The notes under the pieces: generated by a model | What the model was told of the DNA's origin: nothing | The model's input: the letters and a program-made list of their open reading frames with translations, nothing else | Database searches by the model: none | Translations under genes and position numbers: made by a program | Source of the DNA: Balneola sp. | Lineage (GTDB): Bacteria > Bacteroidota > Rhodothermia > Balneolales > Balneolaceae | Assembly (NCBI GenBank): GCA_017640785.1 | Contig: JAEPPZ010000006.1 | Span: 124,001 to 188,000, forward strand | Direction of reading: 5' to 3' | DNA length: 64,000 nt | Shown here: positions 27,862 to 36,256 of the stretch, in pieces | Layout: each line of letters opens with the position of its first letter | Position numbering within the stretch: the stretch's first letter is position 1

Positions 27862-30809
27862 TATACCGATATTGAAAGTACTACTCTGGTACCTGACGGT
27901 GAATTTGATTCTATTTTCAATATTGCCCCCATCCTATCTGATCTATATCTAAGATTAGAGATTCCATTCCCTTTATCCAAATCTTTATCTTTCAGGCCTA
28001 TACCATCATCTTCGATAATCAGTTGAAGCACAGATTTTTTCTTTTTTAAAGACACCCTGGCATTAGACGCTTCAGAATGCCTCACAACATTAGTCACCAA
28101 TTCTTTAAATACCAGCCAAAGATCCTGCCTTAAGCTATAGTCTGTGATCTTGTAAACAGCATTTCCGAAATTGATCTGATAATCTATATTTTTGCTTTCA
28201 AACATTTCTGCGGCATAGCGTTTACATTTAGTCAAAAATGCTTCCCAATCATCATTTTCAGGATCAATAGCCCAAATTATATCATTGATCTTTTCTTTGG
28301 CTTCAATAGCGCTTTCATCGATTCTTTGTAAATATTTTCCTGAAGATTCCAGCTGATTTCTCTTTGCAGCTTCACTGAAAAAACTAATACTACTCAGTGT
28401 AGCACTCAAATCGTCATGCAGGTCTCTTGCAATCTTATTTCGTGTTCGTTCTTCCTTTAAAAGGAAATACATCCTGTACTTGAATAGAGAGTAAATGGCA
28501 CCAAACAGTACTATAACTAAAGCAACCGCAAAGTACCATGTTTTCCAGAATGGGGATTTAATGTAAAAAGGAATACTTTTTGATACTGTTTCTATCCCGT
28601 TTAAATTATTTAACGCCCTGATACTAAACTCATATTCTCCAGGTTGAAGACCAGAAAAGTTGATACTTCTTCTGCTATTTACAGGAATCCAATTCTCGCT
28701 TAGTCCTGATAATCTATATTCCAATTTATATTTGTCAGCGTTAGCAAAATTCAGATATGAAAATTCGAATTGTATATAATCCTGATCATGCTGAATTTCT
28801 ATGTCTTCTGCTGTAATAGTGTTAATAGTGCTTCCATCTACATTCAGAGAATGAATTCTGATCTCCCCGGACAAACTTACATTTTTAATTTTTTCCGGAA
28901 TGAAAGCGGTAAATCCTTTGATCCCTCCAAAATAAAAAATCCCTCGTGAGTCTTTAAAATAAGCTCCGCCATTGAATTCATCACTTAACAAACCATCTTG
29001 TATGGAATAATTTATAAATGTCTCTTTCTCAGGGTCAAAGTTTGATATTCCGGCATTGGTGCTCAACCATAAAGTATTGTTTGAATCTTCCAGTATGCCA
29101 TATACCACATCATTAGGCAAGCCATCAGCAGTAGTATATGTATTGAATTGTTCATTTTTTCTATCAAATTGAACAAGCCCTGAGTATGTTCCTAACCAAA
29201 TTCTTCCATTTGTATCAGTATAGATGGATTGGACTCTTTCAGGGGTTTCCTTTTTGGTAGAGTTGTTTTTTGAGCTCGATGTTAATCGTCGAAAATCTTT
29301 AGAGTTATTGTTGAAGTAAACTAATCCATTACTGAATGTCCCGATCAAATATTCCTCTTCATTTAAACTTTCAATGGCTAGTACTCTGTCATCCTGAAGA
29401 TAGTCCGGTATAAAATCTCGGTTTTGAACCACTCCATTTTCAATGAGGTTAAGCCCTTTATATGTACCAACTAAAATCAAACCTGAACTGCCTTCATGCA
29501 GACTCAAAACACTTTCATTGGTTAAATTATCAATAGTACTAATAGAATTCAGCTCACTTTGATCCTTTATAAGATTAATTCCCCATCCATCGGTAGCCAC
29601 CCATATTTGTTTTTTAGAATCTTTTAGAATTGCGATTATATTTTTATCACTGAAAGCACTTAGAGTATTATATGAATTCTCCTCAATGTTGTGGACTGCC
29701 AAACCGTTTTGTTCAAGACCTATTAAAATATCTCCGTTATCAAGTTCATTAAACGACAGAACCACGTCGCCCGGAAGTCGTCTGTTTGTATTCTCTGTAG
29801 AAAAACTCTCAAACTGATATCTGTATTTATAGTAGTTACTGAAACCCGCATTATTAAGACCAATCCATATCAAATCGTTCTCATCTGTATATATGGTTCT
29901 GATACTATTGTTTTTCAAGTCAGTATCATTCGAGGTTTTTGGCGCATTTAATGTAGCGATAGCTTTACCCTGGTTATCAGTAATAAAAATTCCATTATTG
30001 TCAGTTCCGATCCATATTTGATTATTCCCGTCTATCCCTAAGGATGATATTTCCTTATCAATCAATTCATCACTAAAAACCTCTATTTTGTTGGATCGAA
30101 TATCCATTTTGAGAACTCCATGATCTTTTGATCCGATTAACATCGAACTGTTTCCCAAAACTTTTAGCGCCCTGATATTATCTTCCGGAAGAAAGTTCTC
30201 AGTCAGATTTTTTTCTACTTTCAATACTCCTCCTGAGGTAGCCAACCACAAAAAATCTTCAGTTAAAACTATATCCCAGATCGTAGAGCTAGTTTCAATT
30301 TCTTTCTTGAAAATTTTATCATCCAAGTGGAACGAAAACAAGCCTCTGTTTCGGGTTCCTATCAAAAGCTTATTTCCGTTTATATTAAGGCTGGTTACAT
30401 TTAGTTCAGAGACACATTCCGATAGAATTGACAGATCACAGAGTTTAATAAACTGATTTGTTTTCGGATCTAATCTATCTACACCTCCACCATCAGTGCC
30501 TACCCAAATATATCCATCTGAATCTTTGACAAGCGCCCGAATAGAACGATTACTAATAGAGTTTGAATCTGTGTTTGAAGGATAAAATTTTAAAAAAGAA
30601 ACAGCATCAAACCTGTTTAAACCGTCCTTAGTACCTATCCAAATATATCCCAGATCATCTTTAATAAAGGAATAAACAGTAGATTGAGAAAGACCTTCTT
30701 TTTGGGAAAAATTCTTAAAACGGTAAGATGTGTCCTGTGCAAAAACAGTAACGTTATTAATAACAAATAGAAAAATGCTCAATTTGACGAATTGCTTTAT
30801 AAAGCTCAT
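27861..30809 (-). CDS. Propeller-sensor histidine kinase (HisKA_3 type)
   Basis: The 982-residue protein has a signal peptide (about 1-24), a large periplasmic region with many IWIGTxxGLNxFD-like two-component propeller repeats (about 30-650), a Y_Y_Y-like Ig domain (about 660-745), one transmembrane helix (about 755-778), and a HisKA_3 dimerisation domain with ARDLHDDLSATLS near residue 795. An HATPase domain follows (NVVRHSEASNARV; GNGISNLRYR). This resembles hybrid two-component sensors of Bacteroidota but without their receiver and AraC parts; the response regulator is a separate downstream gene instead. Such propellers often sense glycans, which suits the neighbouring surface-protein genes, but the ligand is unknown. 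Confidence 0.92.
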   Translation of the reverse strand: MSFIKQFVKLSIFLFVINNVTVFAQDTSYRFKNFSQKEGLSQSTVYSFIKDDLGYIWIGTKDGLNRFDAVSFLKFYPSNTDSNSISNRSIRALVKDSDGYIWVGTDGGGVDRLDPKTNQFIKLCDLSILSECVSELNVTSLNINGNKLLIGTRNRGLFSFHLDDKIFKKEIETSSTIWDIVLTEDFLWLATSGGVLKVEKNLTENFLPEDNIRALKVLGNSSMLIGSKDHGVLKMDIRSNKIEVFSDELIDKEISSLGIDGNNQIWIGTDNNGIFITDNQGKAIATLNAPKTSNDTDLKNNSIRTIYTDENDLIWIGLNNAGFSNYYKYRYQFESFSTENTNRRLPGDVVLSFNELDNGDILIGLEQNGLAVHNIEENSYNTLSAFSDKNIIAILKDSKKQIWVATDGWGINLIKDQSELNSISTIDNLTNESVLSLHEGSSGLILVGTYKGLNLIENGVVQNRDFIPDYLQDDRVLAIESLNEEEYLIGTFSNGLVYFNNNSKDFRRLTSSSKNNSTKKETPERVQSIYTDTNGRIWLGTYSGLVQFDRKNEQFNTYTTADGLPNDVVYGILEDSNNTLWLSTNAGISNFDPEKETFINYSIQDGLLSDEFNGGAYFKDSRGIFYFGGIKGFTAFIPEKIKNVSLSGEIRIHSLNVDGSTINTITAEDIEIQHDQDYIQFEFSYLNFANADKYKLEYRLSGLSENWIPVNSRRSINFSGLQPGEYEFSIRALNNLNGIETVSKSIPFYIKSPFWKTWYFAVALVIVLFGAIYSLFKYRMYFLLKEERTRNKIARDLHDDLSATLSSISFFSEAAKRNQLESSGKYLQRIDESAIEAKEKINDIIWAIDPENDDWEAFLTKCKRYAAEMFESKNIDYQINFGNAVYKITDYSLRQDLWLVFKELVTNVVRHSEASNARVSLKKKKSVLQLIIEDDGIGLKDKDLDKGNGISNLRYRSDRMGAILKIESNSPSGTRVVLSISV
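28236..28274 (-). repeat. DHp-coding segment identical to 31277-31315
   Basis: These 39 bases, inside the kinase core of the propeller kinase gene, are identical to a segment of the neighbouring TPR kinase gene, and they lie within a longer stretch (about 250 bases) of high similarity. The encoded peptide includes WAIDPENDDWEAF. Confidence 0.85.
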
Positions 30810-30895
30810 TTCTCAATTCTTTAATATTTTAGTTAGCACAATACACCGGGCAGAATCAGATTTATTCTCGTGAAAAGTTCAGCTAAAATCTAATA

Positions 30896-32881
30896 CTAAA
30901 AAATAAATTTTAAATCCCATTTAGCACCTTTCCCAAGCTCAGAATCAATATTTAAAGTGTTTTTTTCACTAACGTTATCCATTCTTTTTTTGATGTTTGG
31001 GATACCATGACCTTTACTATCACTCAAGTCTTCAAAACCCACACCATCGTCATGAACAATTATATTAATTGTATTTTTTGAAGTGGTAATATTAACCCAA
31101 GCGTTTGTCGCATCAGAATGACGAACTAAATTGGTGATCAATTCTTTAAATATAAGCCAGAGGTCTTGTCTAGCTTTGATTTTTTGAGGCACTTCGATCG
31201 ACGTATCGATATCGATCTCATAATTTATATTTTTGCTCTCAAACATTTCAGCTGCGTAGCGTTTACATTTTGTAAGAAATGCTTCCCAATCATCATTTTC
31301 AGGATCAATAGCCCATATTATGTCATTGATCTTTTCTTTGGCTTCGATCGCGCTTTCATCTATTCTTTGCAAAAATCTACTTGGACCATTCGAATCTTCT
31401 CTTTTAGCCGCTTCGCTAAAAAAACTAATACTACTAAGCGTTGCACTCAAATCATCATGCAAGTCTCTTGCAATTTTGTTCCTTGTTCGCTCCTCTTTTA
31501 ATAAGAAATGCACTCTATATCGATATAATATATACGAAGACAACAGCACTAACAGAATAATGATAATGGCATTTCTGGTCTTAACAGTGCCCAGCTCGCT
31601 GGTTACTTCTGCTAATTCTTGATTTTTAGCCCTCATTTGAAAACGCACTTTAGAATTGGCTTCTTCTCTCGCTTCCACTCTCTCTCTTAGTATATCGCTA
31701 ACTGTCTCGCTTGTTTTAGTAATTTCATAAGCTTTTTTATAATCACCCAGCTCGCTATAAATTTGAGCCTGTAGTGTGTAAACGTCTATTTCAAGAGGTG
31801 TTTCCGGGAGCCGTTCTAGTATCTTCAGGGCCTTATCTAATTCTACAAGAGTTTCATCAAATTTGTTTGCTTGGTGAAGCAATTTTGCTTTTAAAAAAAG
31901 GATATGGAATTGAGTAAAAGGCTGAACCCTTTGTAACTCTCTGTAGCCTACTTGTTGTATTACAGAATCTGATTTAAAATATTCTTGTTTATCATAATAA
32001 GCTTCAGCCAGAAATAAATAAGAGGTTAGGTCTCTATATTGATTCTGTTGTTCCTGAAGAGAAACTGCTTTTTTGATGTAGAAAAGTCTTTCATCGTAAT
32101 TACCCAGGTTCTTTTCCAGATCAGAGTAACTTTTTATAACAGCAACTTGAACAGGGAGAGGGATACTTGTTTCATCTAAACAAGGTTCAAGGTATAGTTT
32201 CGCATCATCCATTTTATGATCAGCTTTAAATGCATTACTGACGCTTATCCGAACTCTGCATTCTCTTTCTTTGGATGTCTCTATCTCCAACATTTGCTGA
32301 TATCTCTGAACTGCGATATCAGTTGCTCCAACCCGCATGTACATGTCTGCCAGCATGTTCAAAAGATTGTTAATTTCATCGTTTCCTGAATTAACTTCTT
32401 CACTACGTGCAATTTCAATGGCCTGAATCAAAGTTTCTTCAGCTTCAAGGTAGTTATTTAATTGAGAGAGGATTCTTGACTTAATACTTAGCACTCCTAC
32501 AAGCTGTTCTATATAGTCAAGTCGTTGAAACTTTTGAATAGATGAATTCACATATTTAAGAGCAGAATCAGGATATGGGAGTGAAAACAGATTTGCTTTA
32601 ATAAAATCTGAATAGGCTTCTAACTTTAATTCAGGTAGGCCTCCTATCTCATTCATTCTTTTTAAAACAGCTTCTGTAGTGTCAGGATTGCGTCTTATAT
32701 TCTCTAATGCATAGGTAGTATAAATTTGAATTATGGAATCAGGGTTATCCGTAGAATTTAAATTTTCCTGAAATTGTAAATATAACTCCTGAGGCGATGG
32801 AGGTCTTGTCCTAACTCTCTGTTGAGCGTGCAGTCCAATAGTAATTGAACTAAGAATGACACCCACAATCAATCTTATCAT
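30896..32881 (-). CDS. TPR-sensor histidine kinase (HisKA_3 type)
   Basis: The 661-residue protein has a signal peptide (about 1-20), a long helical region with tetratricopeptide-like repeats (about 25-420), a transmembrane segment (about 435-455), a HisKA_3 domain with ARDLHDDLSATLS near 472 and an HATPase domain (NLVRHSDATNAWV; GHGIPNIKKR). The kinase core is nearly identical to that of the downstream propeller kinase, while the sensor is unrelated. Such proteins sense signals through a periplasmic or extracytoplasmic TPR domain. It is 86 bases upstream of the other kinase and probably feeds the same response regulator. No receiver is fused to it. Confidence 0.9.
   Translation of the reverse strand: MIRLIVGVILSSITIGLHAQQRVRTRPPSPQELYLQFQENLNSTDNPDSIIQIYTTYALENIRRNPDTTEAVLKRMNEIGGLPELKLEAYSDFIKANLFSLPYPDSALKYVNSSIQKFQRLDYIEQLVGVLSIKSRILSQLNNYLEAEETLIQAIEIARSEEVNSGNDEINNLLNMLADMYMRVGATDIAVQRYQQMLEIETSKERECRVRISVSNAFKADHKMDDAKLYLEPCLDETSIPLPVQVAVIKSYSDLEKNLGNYDERLFYIKKAVSLQEQQNQYRDLTSYLFLAEAYYDKQEYFKSDSVIQQVGYRELQRVQPFTQFHILFLKAKLLHQANKFDETLVELDKALKILERLPETPLEIDVYTLQAQIYSELGDYKKAYEITKTSETVSDILRERVEAREEANSKVRFQMRAKNQELAEVTSELGTVKTRNAIIIILLVLLSSYILYRYRVHFLLKEERTRNKIARDLHDDLSATLSSISFFSEAAKREDSNGPSRFLQRIDESAIEAKEKINDIIWAIDPENDDWEAFLTKCKRYAAEMFESKNINYEIDIDTSIEVPQKIKARQDLWLIFKELITNLVRHSDATNAWVNITTSKNTINIIVHDDGVGFEDLSDSKGHGIPNIKKRMDNVSEKNTLNIDSELGKGAKWDLKFIF
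31277..31315 (-). repeat. DHp-coding segment identical to 28236-28274
   Basis: Second copy of the identical 39-base segment, in the TPR kinase gene. Flanking third-codon changes show the wider similarity is high but not complete. Confidence 0.85.
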
Positions 32882-33002
32882 ACTAAATATCCTAAAAATT
32901 GTCCTAGATTTTTAACTAGAAATAGAATACTAAAAGGAAATGAAAAATCAGAATCCGAACAAAAATTATAAAGTAAAAGTCTATACGCGGCTATTTAGGG
33001 CA

Positions 33003-33542
33003 TCATAAACTAATCAATTCCTTAAACGCCGGGGACTCCAGATATTCTTTTATATAGGAATTCTTTGAACCAAACCCGGATTCTATGAATGCTTTAAGCC
33101 TTAGTCTTCTCACTTCAACCATTGCAAAGCCTCTGTACACTCCATCTTTTTCAAAGTGTTCGGTATCCACAACCGATGCTTCCTCTTCTACTTTAAGATG
33201 AGCATTTCGAAGCATCAAGATAAAATTTGGTTCTTTAACTATGCTTGATCCGTCCCTTTCCAGTTCAGATCTCACATCTTCCAATTCCTGTGCAATGTAG
33301 CTTTCCAGTAAAGCGCGGGCTTCTTTCTCTGCTCTTAGTTTTGCCATGTCAGCATCCGAGGCAACAGCGGTTGCTCTGGCATAAAAGCTCGTAGTATCAG
33401 ATGAAAATTCATAAGCACCATACCAGGACGGATAAAGTGCATTGGCTGCTGGGGTTTTTGTATTCGATAGTTCATTAGCACCTGAGCAGGCAACCATTAA
33501 TAATACTACGGCTATAAAAGCTAGTTTGGATGTCTTTTTCAT
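33003..33542 (-). CDS. LPP20-like lipoprotein
   Basis: The 179-residue protein has a lipoprotein signal (MKKTSKLAF..., lipobox LMVAC, Cys at 19). The mature part contains YARATAVASDADMAKLRAEKEARA, the region typical of LPP20-family outer-membrane lipoproteins (a helix after a beta strand), and a later FAMVEVRRLRLK. LPP20 relatives are outer-membrane lipoproteins; their function is mostly unknown. The ATG overlaps the stop of the HtrA gene by one base (TAATG), suggesting coupling. No membrane segment other than the signal is present. The match is by pattern, so the family call is moderate. Confidence 0.7.
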   Translation of the reverse strand: MKKTSKLAFIAVVLLMVACSGANELSNTKTPAANALYPSWYGAYEFSSDTTSFYARATAVASDADMAKLRAEKEARALLESYIAQELEDVRSELERDGSSIVKEPNFILMLRNAHLKVEEEASVVDTEHFEKDGVYRGFAMVEVRRLRLKAFIESGFGSKNSYIKEYLESPAFKELISL

Positions 33543-35056
33543 TAATTATCTTTCAATTCAACGTAACCACGGGCATTTTCTTCATCCAACACCTCTAAAG
33601 TTACAGACTTATTTTTATTTAAATTTTCGATGATAAGTTCTTTTAAACTTTCGAGATCTTCAACTTCAATTTCGTCTACAGAAATTACTTTTTGATTCTT
33701 TTTCAGTCCTCTGTTCCAGGCTTCTGAGTATTTATATACTTTTGAAATGATCAACTGATTTAGCTGTCCGTTTTGAGCGGGTACTTCGATAACCCTGAAG
33801 CCAAGATCGAATTCATGAAAATCCACATCCAACTCAAATACTTCAGGTTCATTTTCTTCTTCTTGTGGAGATTCCGGTATACCAACCAGATCATTGATCT
33901 GTTGTTGTTCCAGCATTTTTAATTCCACAGATTGACTGAATTCTTCACCATCGCGCCAGATCGTAAGTTCAACTTTTTCACCAGGTCTAACAATGGCTAT
34001 TTTTTCCTGAAGTTGGTTGGATTCATTTACTTCCACTCCATTCACTTTCAAAATAACATCTCCAAGTTCTAAACCTGCTTCATAAGCAGCACCATCTTCT
34101 GTAATAACGATGATCTCCACACCTTTCACTTCTTCCATTCCAATATCCACAGCTCTGTTGTAATCCACTGAAGCGATACTGACTCCCAGCAAAGCTCTGC
34201 GAACTTCACCAAATTCAATAAGATCGGTAGCCACTTTCATAGCTAAGTTGACAGGTACCGCGAATCCATACCCTTGATAGCTTCCACTTTGAGAAGCAAT
34301 TGCGGTATTTATTCCTACTAATTGTCCACTGGTGTTAACTAATGCTCCGCCACTGTTCCCTTTGTTAATTGCGGCATCGGTCTGGATAAAACTCTCTATT
34401 CTGAAATTATCATCAATTATCTGAACATCTCTGCTAAGTGCGCTTACAATGCCCGCTGTTACCGTAGACCTGAGTCTGAAAGGATTTCCGATCGCCAAAA
34501 CCCATTCTCCAACATCCACAGATTCTGAGTTCCCTACTGTAATAGCAGAATGATTATCGCCTTCTATTTTAATTACTGCGAGGTCTGTACTGGGATCTAA
34601 TCCTACAACTTTTGCCGGATATTCTCTTTTGTCATTAAGAACAACTTTAATGCCTTTATCTACCGCATCTTCAATTACATGATTATTAGTAAGGATATAA
34701 CCGTCGCTTGTTATCAAGACACCAGAACCCACCGTTCGGGCTCTGCGGGGCATTACGCGATTCCAAAAATTACCGGAGCTGCTCTCTCCATTTTCTGAAA
34801 CTGGTATTATAGTTTCAATATAAACAACAGACGGAGTTACATTAGTTGCTATGGTTTTAAATACAAATCTGGGATCGATATCTGCCAATTCTTCATCTTC
34901 AAAAAAGGGTGATTCGCTTTTCTTAATTTCAGTATAACGTACTTCTGAAAGTGGAGCCAGATCATCATTAATGGTATATAAAGCAAACAGTGTCCCTATA
35001 GATACACCGATGAGAATCAAAAGTATTCCGGTTAAAAATCTGTCCCTCTTTCTCAT
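33542..35056 (-). CDS. HtrA/DegQ-type serine protease with two PDZ domains
   Basis: The 504-residue protein has an N-terminal membrane anchor (about 8-30) facing the periplasm, a trypsin-like domain with His in NNHVIED (about residue 125), Asp in STDLAV (about 156) and Ser in GNSGGALV (about 236), and two PDZ domains (about 275-370 and 420-500). It degrades or refolds damaged envelope proteins. I chose ATG 35056 because an AGGAGA sequence stands 7 bases upstream, inside the end of recO; a TTG at 35062 also lies in frame. The recO stop is 2 bases before this start, and the LPP20-like gene overlaps the stop by one base, so three genes are tightly packed. Confidence 0.93.
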   Translation of the reverse strand: MRKRDRFLTGILLILIGVSIGTLFALYTINDDLAPLSEVRYTEIKKSESPFFEDEELADIDPRFVFKTIATNVTPSVVYIETIIPVSENGESSSGNFWNRVMPRRARTVGSGVLITSDGYILTNNHVIEDAVDKGIKVVLNDKREYPAKVVGLDPSTDLAVIKIEGDNHSAITVGNSESVDVGEWVLAIGNPFRLRSTVTAGIVSALSRDVQIIDDNFRIESFIQTDAAINKGNSGGALVNTSGQLVGINTAIASQSGSYQGYGFAVPVNLAMKVATDLIEFGEVRRALLGVSIASVDYNRAVDIGMEEVKGVEIIVITEDGAAYEAGLELGDVILKVNGVEVNESNQLQEKIAIVRPGEKVELTIWRDGEEFSQSVELKMLEQQQINDLVGIPESPQEEENEPEVFELDVDFHEFDLGFRVIEVPAQNGQLNQLIISKVYKYSEAWNRGLKKNQKVISVDEIEVEDLESLKELIIENLNKNKSVTLEVLDEENARGYVELKDN

Positions 35057-35058
35057 GA

Positions 35059-35796
35059 TCAAGTCTCCTTTAGCATCTGTTCAAAAATTGTATCTGATCT
35101 TCGGTCTTTAAAGCCTTCAATATGGTATTTAAAGTAAACATCTAAATGATGAATAAGTTGCTTTAATTCCACATTTGCAAAATCGATATTAAAAATTTCA
35201 GTATTCCTGGAATTAACTCCAACTTTTAAAAAAAACGCTTGGTTTTTGGTTAGCTTGTATGATAATTCTGAATCAGGATTTTCGGTTAAAGTTCCACTAC
35301 TGATATTCAGATAAACTGTTTCATTTTCATTGATATTCTGAACCACTAAACCTACACCAGCTATCTGAGCAAGTCTTAATTGCACATAAGCGAAAACAGA
35401 TGGTGTTACGGGTTCTGTATCGCCAAGCCATTGTATAAAAGTACTTGCAAATAAAAACAGCTGATCGTTTTCTTCATTCTCATGGATAAGTTGCGATATA
35501 AGCTCTAAAGTTGAATAAAGAATGGAAGCTTTCTCGAAATCTTTTCTAAAATTCAAAGATTGGTATTCAATGGAGGCCTCTGCAAGTGTTTGAATATTTC
35601 TAGAGGCTTTATAGTAATAAGTTACTTCGAGTATATTTCCGACTTCAATAGCTCCGGCAAGCTTATTTTTGGGTTTTTTTGCACCTTTTGCAATTAAAGC
35701 GATCTTTCCGTGCGTGCGGCTAAGTACCGTAATTATCTTACTGGAACCCTGATAATCAATAGAGCGAAGTACAATAGCTGTTGAGGTTGTGATCAT
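35059..35796 (-). CDS. recO: DNA repair protein RecO
   Basis: The 245-residue protein has the N-terminal OB-fold pattern of RecO (TSTAIVLRSIDYQGSSKIIT ... LIAKGAKKPKN) followed by an all-helical domain. RecO loads RecA on single-stranded DNA with RecR and RecF in recombinational repair. The length is standard (about 240). The zinc-binding cysteine cluster seen in some RecO proteins is absent; this is common in Bacteroidota relatives. It lies between the receiver-only gene (52-base gap) and htrA (2-base gap after its stop). Confidence 0.88.
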   Translation of the reverse strand: MITTSTAIVLRSIDYQGSSKIITVLSRTHGKIALIAKGAKKPKNKLAGAIEVGNILEVTYYYKASRNIQTLAEASIEYQSLNFRKDFEKASILYSTLELISQLIHENEENDQLFLFASTFIQWLGDTEPVTPSVFAYVQLRLAQIAGVGLVVQNINENETVYLNISSGTLTENPDSELSYKLTKNQAFFLKVGVNSRNTEIFNIDFANVELKQLIHHLDVYFKYHIEGFKDRRSDTIFEQMLKET

Positions 35797-35848
35797 GCGT
35801 AGAATCTATCCCAACAAGCTATAAAATGAAACTTTTATTCAGGAATAT

Positions 35849-36244
35849 TTATGCTGCGGCAAATTTATTTATAGCTCTTTTTAAGATTCGTGAAAGTTCT
35901 TCAGGTTTAGCCGGTTTTTGTACCAGTTGCTCCATACCCAAAGAATTTGCTTTGTCAATCATACTTTTCTCAGTAGTGGAAGAAAGGTATTGAAACGGTA
36001 CCTTTATATTCGGGTACAGATCTTCAATTTTCTCTTGAAGGGTAAATCCGTCCATGCCGGGCATCTCTATATCTGACAAAATTATATTAGGAATAATAAA
36101 CTCCAGCATTTCCAATGCTTTATATCCGTTAGAAAATAAAAGAACTAAAAACCCTCTCTGCTCTAACATTCTCCCTGTAAGTACTCGGTAAGCATCATTG
36201 TCTTCAACAATAAATACTATTGGTTTCTTTATTTCTCTACGCAT
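35849..36244 (-). CDS. Receiver-only response regulator
   Basis: The 131-residue protein is a single CheY-like receiver: acidic pair E14-D15, phospho-acceptor D58 in IILSDIEMPGMDG, and a conserved Lys in LVQKPAKPEEL. It has no output domain. It begins 12 bases after the stop of the 3260-residue surface-protein gene, so it is probably the last gene of that operon. Receivers of this type work through protein contacts, for example with motors, kinases or assembly machinery; the partner here is unknown. No kinase gene is adjacent in this operon. Confidence 0.9.
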   Translation of the reverse strand: MRREIKKPIVFIVEDNDAYRVLTGRMLEQRGFLVLLFSNGYKALEMLEFIIPNIILSDIEMPGMDGFTLQEKIEDLYPNIKVPFQYLSSTTEKSMIDKANSLGMEQLVQKPAKPEELSRILKRAINKFAAA

Positions 36245-36256
36245 TTTTTATTTGTC

